Part shown: positions 1-6,451 of the stretch, piece by piece
Numbering within the stretch: the stretch's first letter is position 1
Layout: every line of letters begins with the position of its first letter
NCBI GenBank assembly: GCA_022545625.1
Contig: JACZQS010000065.1
Location: forward strand, 1-9,191
Reading direction: 5' to 3'
From: Pseudomonadota bacterium
GTDB lineage: Bacteria; Pseudomonadota; Gammaproteobacteria; GCA-001735895
DNA length: 9,191 nucleotides
Position numbers and translations under genes: made by a program
The notes under the pieces: model-generated
Told to the model about the DNA's origin: nothing
The model's database searches: none
What the model saw: only the letters and a program-made list of their open reading frames with translations

Positions 1-242
1 ACCAGGCTTTTATTATCTGTGCCGAGCAATGGCGAAGCCGCAATTACGATAGAATCGTTGACGATATCGTTGTCGAGCTTATCTGCAGGCAGTAGCGCGT
101 GCAAATTACGCAGCAGGAGGCGGCGTTCGTTTTCGGCGATAACCTGCCTCGTATTGTACTCGGTAAGCGCGACAAAGCTGGTACCCACGACCGCGAACAA
201 GCAAAGGAATAAGCCGGAAAGCAGAATCTGTCGGCTACTCAT
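1..242 (-). CDS. rsxG: Rnf/Rsx electron transport complex subunit G, N-terminal part (cut by window edge)
   Basis: The frame begins with ATG at 242-240 and runs off the left edge after 80 codons, so the C-terminal part is missing. It starts MSSRQILLSG, followed by a single hydrophobic segment at about residues 6-27, then a charged stretch (ENERRLLRN) and LHALLPADKLDND. This matches the family pattern of one N-terminal membrane anchor with the rest in the periplasm. RsxG/RnfG carries a covalently bound FMN on a threonine in the C-terminal half, which lies outside the window and cannot be checked. The start overlaps the end of rsxD by 8 bases (ATGAGTAG), which suggests translational coupling, and the position directly after rsxD fits the A-B-C-D-G-E order. 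The frame and context are clear; the name rests mostly on context plus the N-terminal pattern. Confidence 0.85.
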   Translation of the reverse strand, partial: MSSRQILLSGLFLCLFAVVGTSFVALTEYNTRQVIAENERRLLLRNLHALLPADKLDNDIVNDSIVIAASPLLGTDNKSL

Positions 243-1278
243 CAGGCCTGTCTGGTGTGTCGGCGCCGTACACGCTCGGCCGGGTGTAATAGTCGATTAG
301 TGGTACGCACATATTCGCCAGTAAAACCGCGAATGCGACACCATCCGGGTAGCCACCCCAGCTACGAATCACATACACCAGGAAACCGATTAATATGCCA
401 TAGACGATGCGCCCGTTATCCGTTGTGGCCGCGGTGACCGGGTCGGTGGCGATGAAAAATGCTCCAATCAGGATGCTGCCGGAAAGCAGGTGAAATAGCG
501 GCGAGGCAACCGTGTTCGGATCGATCAGATAAAATACCAGTGCCATAAAACTGGAACTGGCCAGTACCGTCACCGGGATATGCCATTTGATCGTGCGGGT
601 CAATAAAAGCCACAGTCCGCCTGCCAACCAGCCACCGGCGACCCACTCCCAGCCGACCGCTACGAAGTTGCCGAATACAGGGGATAGCCGAATTTCACTA
701 ATGGGTAAATTTTGACCCGATAGCGTCTTGAACTGATCCAGTGGTGTCGCTGAGCTGAGTGCGTCCCACTGGTGAATATCGGCGAGGCCAAACGAGTAGG
801 CGATCGAGTCGAGCCATCCTATCGATTCGCCGCTAATGACGATGGGCAGGTACCAGGTGGTCATTTCCCTCGGGAACGAAATCAGCAAGACTACGTAGCC
901 AACCATCGCCGGGTTGAATGGATTAAAACCAAGGCCGCCATACAAATGCTTGCCCACAATCATGGTAAAACCGATGCCTACCGCGACTAACCACCAGGGC
1001 GAATGCATCGGCAGACACAGCGCAAATAGCCAGGCCGCTACTACCGCACTGTAGTCGGTTAAATGTGGTTTAAGCGGTTTTTTACGCAGCCACAAAATAA
1101 TGCCCTCGAATGCAAGGGCAAACAGGATTGCGAGAATTATATTTATTATGACGCCGACGCCGAAAATCCACGCGTAGGCCAGCGTGCCGGGAATCAGGCC
1201 GATGTTGACGTTAATCATCAGTCGCCTGAGTGAATTGCTCGGACTGACGTGGGGCGAAGATACAAAAATCGAGGTCAC
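235..1278 (-). CDS. rsxD: Rnf/Rsx electron transport complex subunit D
   Basis: Polytopic inner-membrane subunit of the Rnf complex, related to NqrB, that carries a covalently bound FMN. The protein has 347 residues, normal for the family. Conserved blocks are visible: GGLGFNPFNPAMVGY (about 114-128), FFIATDPVTAATTDNGR (274-290) and GGYPDGVAFAVLLANM (308-323). Many hydrophobic spans lie between residues 25 and 330. The expected FMN-attachment threonine is T178 in SSAT (175-178); the generic motif is S(T)GAT, so the second motif residue is Ser instead of Gly. The start is GTG (1278-1276) and overlaps the rsxC stop as GTGA, a typical coupling arrangement. No strong ribosome binding site is visible, consistent with coupling. 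The 3' end overlaps rsxG by 8 bases. Confidence 0.95.
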   Translation of the reverse strand: MTSIFVSSPHVSPSNSLRRLMINVNIGLIPGTLAYAWIFGVGVIINIILAILFALAFEGIILWLRKKPLKPHLTDYSAVVAAWLFALCLPMHSPWWLVAVGIGFTMIVGKHLYGGLGFNPFNPAMVGYVVLLISFPREMTTWYLPIVISGESIGWLDSIAYSFGLADIHQWDALSSATPLDQFKTLSGQNLPISEIRLSPVFGNFVAVGWEWVAGGWLAGGLWLLLTRTIKWHIPVTVLASSSFMALVFYLIDPNTVASPLFHLLSGSILIGAFFIATDPVTAATTDNGRIVYGILIGFLVYVIRSWGGYPDGVAFAVLLANMCVPLIDYYTRPSVYGADTPDRPDE

Positions 1279-2930
1279 GATCGATGTTCGCGAGCGGCTC
1301 GACGGCGTGCATCCGCTTCTTCAATCTGCTTTTGCTGCGCAAGTGTCAGGTCGGTGGTGTTTTTCAGGGCGGCGGTCTGTTGTTCCCGCTTTTTCGCTTT
1401 GACACGGGCGAGCGCCGCCGCTATTGGATCAATTACCGCGTCGCCATTTTGTTTTTGTGGGATCTTTTTCTTCAACGCCTCGCGTTTCAGGCGCCGACGT
1501 TCTTCTTGCTGTTGCTTTTTCAATAACAAACGTTTTTCATGAAATTCGAAACGAACGCGTGCACGGTCCGACTTGAATTGTGCTTGCTGCGCAGCACGTA
1601 TTTCACCTTTGGCCGCGCGGTAGTATTGTACCAGTGGAATTTCACTAGGACAGACCGCCGAACAACAACCGCATTCGATGCAATCGAACAGGTTAAACTC
1701 CTCGGTTTTATCGTAGGCTTTGGCACGTGCATGCCAGTAAAGTTGCTGTGGCAATAGTTGCGCAGGGCAGACATCGGTACATTTGGAACAACGAATACAT
1801 TCGGCATGATTGCCCGGATGACGCGGAATGGTTTGTTGCCGCATGACCAGAATATTATTGCTTGCCTTGACGATGGGGACCCGATCTGTGTAGAGCGAAA
1901 ACCCCATCATCGGACCACCCATCACCAGGTGATGTTGATTAACGTCGCCGCGATACCCACCCGCCAGCTCGATCATATGATGGACAGGAGTACCGAGCCG
2001 GACTTCCCAGTTTCCCGGTTGTCGAATGCCATCGCCGGATATTGTGACGATGCGTGAAATCAGCGGCTGATTGTGATCCAGCGCGCGGCTAATTGCGACA
2101 CAGGTGCCGACGTTCTGGCAAAAAAGACCGATATCAAAAGCAAGTTTTGCTTTTGGGATCTGCTTACCGGTGAGAATTTCAATCAACTGCTTCTCACCAC
2201 CGGCTGGGTACAGAGCGGGTATACCAACGACGAACGTATTATCGAGAGATTGCGAGGCCAGGGCGCGGTTTATCGCCTCGATGGCGTCGGGCTTATTGTC
2301 TTCGATACCGATCAGTGTCGAATTTGGTTTCAGAATGCGTTGCAGGTAATCGATGCCTTTGACCAGTGCTTGCGCGTGGGTTTGCATCAATATATCGTCA
2401 CAGGTGATATAGGGTTCGCACTCAACACCATTGATTATCAGGCTGTCAATACCGGAATCGTTAGCGCGCGCCAGCTTGGCCGCAGTCGGAAACGATGCTC
2501 CACCGAGGCCGACAATACCGGCCTGACGAATCTGGTGGATCAATTCCGGCACAGTAAGTTTATCGGGGTTGATCGATTCAGCCGCAATGGCCTGATCTTT
2601 GCCGTCGACATCGATAACGATACAGGCATCCGACTGGCCGGATGGGTGCGGCACCGGATGGGCCGTAATTTCGCCAATAGTACCGGATGTAGGTGCGTGC
2701 AGTGGGGCGCTGATCGGTGACGAGCTTGCCGCGATCAATTGTCCCCGCAAAACACGTTCGCCAGGTTTGATCAGGGGTTTGTTCACTTCGCCAATGTGCT
2801 GGTTGAGAGGCAGAAATAGTTGTCCGGGCAAGCTGGCTTGCTGTAAACCCCGGGCCAGGGATTCGGTTTTATGGTCTTCCAGCAGCATACCGCCGTGAAA
2901 TTTGTGGAGCCTAGTGTTCATGCGCGGCAT
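1275..2930 (-). CDS. rsxC: Rnf/Rsx electron transport complex subunit C (NADH- and FMN-binding, 2x[4Fe-4S])
   Basis: Peripheral cytoplasmic subunit, the NADH-oxidising entry (or exit) point of the Rnf complex. It has 551 residues. Visible in order: N-terminal HKFHGG block (about 9-14), a barrel-sandwich/biotinyl-like region (45-110), the NuoF-like FMN/NADH domain with GGASFPTAAKL (143-153) and NGVECEPYITCDD (167-179), then two ferredoxin-type cluster motifs: C378, C381, C384, C388 and C417, C420, C423, C427. After residue 440 comes a highly charged tail rich in Lys, Arg, Gln and Glu, probably helical or coiled. E. coli RsxC has a much longer alanine-rich tail, so this is a short-tailed form. 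The start at 2930 overlaps the end of rsxB by 20 bases; an ATG at 2921 (Met4) is almost equally good and gives an 11-base overlap. The stop overlaps rsxD. Confidence 0.96.
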   Translation of the reverse strand: MPRMNTRLHKFHGGMLLEDHKTESLARGLQQASLPGQLFLPLNQHIGEVNKPLIKPGERVLRGQLIAASSSPISAPLHAPTSGTIGEITAHPVPHPSGQSDACIVIDVDGKDQAIAAESINPDKLTVPELIHQIRQAGIVGLGGASFPTAAKLARANDSGIDSLIINGVECEPYITCDDILMQTHAQALVKGIDYLQRILKPNSTLIGIEDNKPDAIEAINRALASQSLDNTFVVGIPALYPAGGEKQLIEILTGKQIPKAKLAFDIGLFCQNVGTCVAISRALDHNQPLISRIVTISGDGIRQPGNWEVRLGTPVHHMIELAGGYRGDVNQHHLVMGGPMMGFSLYTDRVPIVKASNNILVMRQQTIPRHPGNHAECIRCSKCTDVCPAQLLPQQLYWHARAKAYDKTEEFNLFDCIECGCCSAVCPSEIPLVQYYRAAKGEIRAAQQAQFKSDRARVRFEFHEKRLLLKKQQQEERRRLKREALKKKIPQKQNGDAVIDPIAAALARVKAKKREQQTAALKNTTDLTLAQQKQIEEADARRRAAREHRS

Positions 2931-3471
2931 CCAGTTCTTTTCCAGGCATGACCCACTTCCAGTCGTCGATGGTTTGCCTGATCGGTATCATATCGATGCA
3001 ATCGACCGGGCAGGGTGGCAGGCACAATTCGCAACCGGTGCATGCGTCGACGATGATGGTGTGAATGTGTTTCGCCGAACCGAGAATTGCGTCGACCGGA
3101 CAGGCCTGGATGCACAGGGTACAGCCGATGCAGGTCTGCTCGTCGATTAACGCGACCAGTGGAATATTATGATGCTCACCATGCTCGGTGTTGGGCTCGA
3201 GCACCTCGACATCGAGCAGGTCGGCGAGCGCTATGATCGTCGCCTGACCACCGGGCGGGCACTGGTTAATCGGTGCTTCGCGGTTGGCAATTGCCTCGGC
3301 GTAGGGTCGACAGCCAGGATAAGTGCATTGCCCGCATTGGGTTTGTGGCAACAGGGCGTTAATCTGATCGACTACCGGATTGCCTTCGACCCTGAAGCGG
3401 ATTGCAGCGTAACCGAGGATCAGGCCGAATAAACCGGCCATCAGGCTAATGGTGAGAATTGCGACTAACAT
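2911..3471 (-). CDS. rsxB: Rnf/Rsx electron transport complex subunit B (ferredoxin-like)
   Basis: Membrane-anchored iron-sulfur subunit that relays electrons within the Rnf complex. The protein has 186 residues, normal for the gammaproteobacterial form. It has an N-terminal hydrophobic anchor (residues 2-24), then the Fe-S domain with C46, C49, C54 and C71 (CGQC-x4-C pattern), and two [4Fe-4S] ferredoxin motifs: C114, C117, C120, C124 and C144, C147, C150, C154, each followed by Pro-Val-Asp. An extra cysteine, C158, follows the last motif. It starts 3 bases after the rsxA stop, with only a weak AGG before the ATG, and its end overlaps rsxC, so it is clearly in the same operon. Confidence 0.97.
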   Translation of the reverse strand: MLVAILTISLMAGLFGLILGYAAIRFRVEGNPVVDQINALLPQTQCGQCTYPGCRPYAEAIANREAPINQCPPGGQATIIALADLLDVEVLEPNTEHGEHHNIPLVALIDEQTCIGCTLCIQACPVDAILGSAKHIHTIIVDACTGCELCLPPCPVDCIDMIPIRQTIDDWKWVMPGKELDAAHEH

Positions 3472-3474
3472 GAC

Positions 3475-4056
3475 CTAAACTTTGATGAGGCCGCTCAGCC
3501 CCATAAACGCCAGCGACATCAATCCTGCGGTGACGAGGCCGATGGCTGCGCCCTGAAATGGGGCGGGTACGTCGGCGACATTGACGCGTTCACGCATCGC
3601 CGCAAACAGGACCAGCACGATCGAGAATCCGAGGGCGGCGCCAAACCCGAAAATAGCCGATTGCAAAAAGCTGTTGGTTTCCTGTACGTTAATCAGGGCC
3701 ACTCCGAGTACCGCGCAGTTAGTCGTAATCAACGGCAGGAAAATACCCAGTACGTTATAGAGCAGAGGGCTGGTTTTATGCACGACCAGTTCGGTAAAAT
3801 TAACCACTGCCGCAATCGCGATGATGAACGCAATGGTGCGTAAAAATTCCAGACCGAGCGGCGCCAGTATCCAGCTATTGATGATATAACTCAAAATCGC
3901 CGAAAGAGTCAGCACGAAAGTGGTTGCCGCACTCATGCCGATTGCAGTTTCAACCTTACGCGAAACCCCCATAAACGGGCACAGGCCAAGAAACTTCACC
4001 AGGACGATATTGTTGACGAACACGGTGCCAACCAACAGGAGGAAATACTCTGACAT
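3475..4056 (-). CDS. rsxA: Rnf/Rsx electron transport complex subunit A
   Basis: Integral inner-membrane subunit, homologous to NqrE/NqrD, that forms with RsxE the pseudo-symmetric core of the complex. It has 193 residues, with about six hydrophobic spans. The N-terminus MSEYFLLLVGTVFVNN and the block LVKFLGLCPFMGVS (19-32) are typical of the family, which fixes the start. Cysteines C26 (LGLCPF) and C114 (TTNCAVLG) are the conserved pair that, by analogy with Na+-NQR structures, ligates an intramembrane [2Fe-2S] centre shared with RsxE. It is the first gene of the rsx operon; the 3-base gap to rsxB shows co-transcription. No Shine-Dalgarno sequence is seen before the ATG, and a consensus -10 element lies only 8 bases upstream. 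Confidence 0.97.
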   Translation of the reverse strand: MSEYFLLLVGTVFVNNIVLVKFLGLCPFMGVSRKVETAIGMSAATTFVLTLSAILSYIINSWILAPLGLEFLRTIAFIIAIAAVVNFTELVVHKTSPLLYNVLGIFLPLITTNCAVLGVALINVQETNSFLQSAIFGFGAALGFSIVLVLFAAMRERVNVADVPAPFQGAAIGLVTAGLMSLAFMGLSGLIKV

Positions 4057-4093
4057 AGGCGCGCATTATAAAGTGTAGATGTTATGAAAAATA
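4057..4093 (-). promoter_or_regulatory. Probable rsxA promoter, -10 with GC-rich discriminator
   Basis: On the minus strand a perfect TATAAT lies at 4070-4065, followed by GCGCGCCT and then the rsxA ATG at 4056. The -35 region is poor (TATTTT at 4093-4088 with a 17-base spacer). Transcription would be expected to start about 6-8 bases after the -10, at or within two bases of the start codon. The TATAATGCGC string resembles the -10 plus discriminator of rRNA P1 promoters, where a GC-rich discriminator gives ppGpp/DksA sensitivity. The promoter call is based on the hexamer and its placement; stringent control is inference. Confidence 0.55.
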
Positions 4094-4163
4094 CGGATTT
4101 AGTAAGGGGTTATTATTAGGGGAATTCTGATTTAATCGGAGGTATCTGAAATTAACTATTTTA

Positions 4164-4194
4164 CTGTCATTCCGGCCCCCGAGCCGGAATCCAT
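4164..4194. repeat. Short palindrome of the dispersed ATTCC...GGAAT type
   Basis: A perfect 8-base inverted repeat, ATTCCGGC at 4169-4176 and GCCGGAAT at 4183-4190, encloses a 6-base loop CCCCGA, with GTC before it and CCAT after it. Palindromes built as GTCATTCC...GGAATCCAT occur as dispersed intergenic repeats in many proteobacteria, and the Neisseria dRS3 element has a similar ATTCC/GGAAT core. It lies 16 bases past the stop of the FHA gene (minus strand), so it could fold in the 3' end of that transcript, but no T-run follows it in that direction (GACAGTAAAATAG), so a classic intrinsic terminator is not supported. Only one copy is visible in the window. Confidence 0.55.
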
Positions 4195-4205
4195 TTATAC
4201 TTTTC

Positions 4206-5162
4206 CTAGTCCGTAAACTCGCCGGGCTCTAAGTCGCCAGCCTCTTCGATAAAAGCGTCTATTGATACCCGTTGCGACAGATGCCAGTTCAATGGACTCA
4301 GGCTTTTCTGATAATCAGCAACCGAACTGAAATCATCGAAAAACGAATCGATAGTCGGGTTTTGCATAATCGCAAGAACAGCAAACGGACTACTGATCAA
4401 GATTGCGAGCAAGATACCTTTTCGCCGCCCCAGGTGAGTGACCTGGATCAGGTAAATGCTGACTGCCGCCGGGACTAATAAAAAGTACCAGGCCAGGTCA
4501 AATATCGAAGTGGGGAGGTCGGAGGAGAACAGGTACATCAGCTCTACCGCAAGCAGCGAAAGCAGTTGGTAAATCAGATAAACCAGCGCAACCGAGATAA
4601 TCACCGGTTTGATCTCCCAGCGGTTGACTAACAGGCGTTCGAGTATTGACAGGGTGAATACGAATGCAGCAATGCTGAGCACGGACTCCCTGAACACATA
4701 ATTGAGTAGGTCACCCCATTTGAGTGCATGGTAAGAGTTAAAGTAAAACTCAAAACCGCCGGTAAGAAAACACAGGCCTAGCAGCAGGGCAGCCCAACCC
4801 CAGTGCCCGTATAAATGCCACATTCGGCCACTGCTGGCGAGTGATTTTGTCTCTGCTACACGGTGACTACGCGATAGGATTCGAGCCGAGATTCGACCCA
4901 GACTGAATTCGATCGGAAGCACTGCAGAGGTGAATTTATCTTCCTCGCGGTTATTAAATCTTGCCGGATTAACGCTTGCCAGGTTCTGTAATTCGACCTT
5001 GCCTTCGTCGTCGCGCCGAATTTTCAGGTGATAGGGTTCCACGGTAGGGTCGGATAGAATAATATCGTTGTCGAGTGCGCGGCCGATGCTGAGCTCGGAT
5101 TTATCGAGTGCATGGTAGCGGTGCAGCCCGCGGGTCATGATTTCGAGAATCAGGGGTTCCAA
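4206..5162 (-). CDS. Membrane-anchored FHA-domain protein, partner of the upstream protease
   Basis: The protein has 318 residues. Residues 5-95 form an FHA domain: IGR at 26-28, DNDIILSDPTVEPYH at 31-45 and ASVN at 62-65. FHA domains usually bind phosphothreonine. Here G27, R28, H45 and N65 are kept, but the Ser of the SxxH motif is E42 and the Gly of the NG motif is P66, so the classic binding pocket looks altered. Five hydrophobic spans follow (about 121-140, 160-176, 187-211, 222-241, 249-266). Charges obey the positive-inside rule (loops near 175-186 and 244-248 are basic), which puts the FHA domain in the cytoplasm and the acidic ~50-residue tail in the periplasm. The start is TTG at 5162-5160, supported by GGAG 8 bases upstream, and it overlaps the protease gene by 13 bases. 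I do not recognise a named family for the whole protein; the function is unknown. Confidence 0.85.
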   Translation of the reverse strand: MEPLILEIMTRGLHRYHALDKSELSIGRALDNDIILSDPTVEPYHLKIRRDDEGKVELQNLASVNPARFNNREEDKFTSAVLPIEFSLGRISARILSRSHRVAETKSLASSGRMWHLYGHWGWAALLLGLCFLTGGFEFYFNSYHALKWGDLLNYVFRESVLSIAAFVFTLSILERLLVNRWEIKPVIISVALVYLIYQLLSLLAVELMYLFSSDLPTSIFDLAWYFLLVPAAVSIYLIQVTHLGRRKGILLAILISSPFAVLAIMQNPTIDSFFDDFSSVADYQKSLSPLNWHLSQRVSIDAFIEEAGDLEPGEFTD

Positions 5163-6436
5163 ACTACGTTCTCCAAAAATTTCTTCACCAGCGGCAAGGT
5201 CGCGTTAAAGTCGGTACCGGTCATAATGAAGGTGATGAAAAACCCCTGGTTATCATGCCCGGTTAATGCCGCGGTAAACAGAAGGTCACTCAGACCGGCA
5301 TACTCGACATATTCGCGCCGGCACAAATTGACCTTGAATTCCTCTGCGGAAACCTCGACGAACCAGGTGTTGCAGTTAAAATTACTGACTTCTTCCTGAC
5401 TGAGATTGTTTTCGATCTGGTCCTTGTTAAGTTTCTGGTAAAGATTGTGAAATCGAACGGTATCCAGCTGATCTGATTCGAGCCAGTAGTACTCGTAGAT
5501 AAGCTCACCGACAAATTTATTGGCGTCGTCGAGATAAACATGGTTCTTGTTCGCACAACGAATCTGATAGCGCTTGAACAATGCGTTGGCGTTTAGCTTT
5601 GCACTATTGTCCCAGCAACGCACGGTTGGTGAAATCGTTCCTGGCAGGGTCAATTGGCGCAGTTGGATGGTTGGCCAGGTTTCATTTAGCAGGCCTTCGA
5701 TATAATTTTTCTCGTAGGCTAGCAATTGCTCGGCTACCTCTATTTTCAAGTTCGCAGATGACCCCCTGTCGATATTTTTCGAGCTTGTAATCAGGTTATT
5801 CAAAAATTTGGATGGCACGATAAAGCTGATATCGTTGCGCGCGGTTGCGACATTGATACCGATCGCCTCGCCGTTTTCGTTGAATGTCGGTCCTCCACTC
5901 ATGCCGGGGTTAAGACTGCCGGAGAACAATATGCGGCTATCGTCGGTCTGGTTGAGGATTCCACCATTGGTGCCAACCGCGAGGCTGAGACCGAGATCAA
6001 GCGGGTTACCCATCGCGAATACCGGTGCACCCTTCGGTGGCAGGTCTCCGGTGGCAATTGCCTGGCCCAGGTATTCGTCGGAAACCAGGAGTGCCAGGTC
6101 GTGCACGACATCCAGCGCCAACAGTTTGAGTTCACCTTCACGACCGTTTTTGGTCAGGTAGGTGACATAGAATAGATCCGGTTCCAGAATAATTTTGTTG
6201 ATGACATGGAAGTTGGTCGCAATTTGGCGGCCATTACCGACGATGAAACCTGAACCTATACTGGTTTTTTTGCCAGTTTCTCGATTCAGAACACGAATCT
6301 GAAAAACACTGTTCTCGTGCAGCTGGTAGATTTTTTTCGATTCGAGTGCGGCTGCCGGTTGAACCATCAGGTACAACAGGCTGGCGAGCAGGTAAAGCTT
6401 TAAAACTGGTTTCATTGGTGAATGGCTGCCTGGCAT
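5150..6436 (-). CDS. Secreted trypsin-like serine protease (S1C type) with unknown Cys-containing C-terminal domain
   Basis: Protein of 428 residues from the first ATG. A signal peptide is clear (hydrophobic core about 11-27, likely cleavage after AAA at 28-30), so it acts in the periplasm or envelope. The protease domain covers about 35-215 with GSGFIV (61-66), catalytic H77 in ATNFHV, D113 in VHDLALL and S180 in NPGMSGGP; all three members of the triad are present. No PDZ domain follows, unlike DegP/DegS. Instead residues ~230-428 form a domain I do not recognise, with four cysteines, C274, C294, C355 and C372, spaced as if for two disulfides. ATG at 6415 (Met8, MKPVLKLYLL) would give a more typical signal peptide and may be the true start; neither has a good ribosome binding site. 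It lies 15 bases after metG and overlaps the FHA gene, so the three are probably co-transcribed. The substrate is unknown. Confidence 0.88.
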   Translation of the reverse strand: MPGSHSPMKPVLKLYLLASLLYLMVQPAAALESKKIYQLHENSVFQIRVLNRETGKKTSIGSGFIVGNGRQIATNFHVINKIILEPDLFYVTYLTKNGREGELKLLALDVVHDLALLVSDEYLGQAIATGDLPPKGAPVFAMGNPLDLGLSLAVGTNGGILNQTDDSRILFSGSLNPGMSGGPTFNENGEAIGINVATARNDISFIVPSKFLNNLITSSKNIDRGSSANLKIEVAEQLLAYEKNYIEGLLNETWPTIQLRQLTLPGTISPTVRCWDNSAKLNANALFKRYQIRCANKNHVYLDDANKFVGELIYEYYWLESDQLDTVRFHNLYQKLNKDQIENNLSQEEVSNFNCNTWFVEVSAEEFKVNLCRREYVEYAGLSDLLFTAALTGHDNQGFFITFIMTGTDFNATLPLVKKFLENVVWNP

Positions 6437-6451
6437 CTGCGTTAGCTTTGT

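Noticed and set aside
2073..2720. 215-codon open frame on the plus strand opposite rsxC
   Set aside because: It lies entirely antisense to a well-conserved part of rsxC and its translation shows no recognisable domain; a shadow frame.
235..4056. Na+-translocating NADH:quinone reductase (nqr) instead of rnf/rsx
   Set aside because: The order A-B-C-D-G, the ferredoxin-like RsxB with eight CxxC-type cluster ligands plus its own Fe-S domain, and RsxC with two [4Fe-4S] motifs are specific for Rnf; Nqr has no RsxB equivalent.
4169..4190. Hairpin as an intrinsic terminator of the metG-protease-FHA unit
   Set aside because: No T-run follows the stem on the minus strand, so it does not meet the usual form; kept as a repeat instead.
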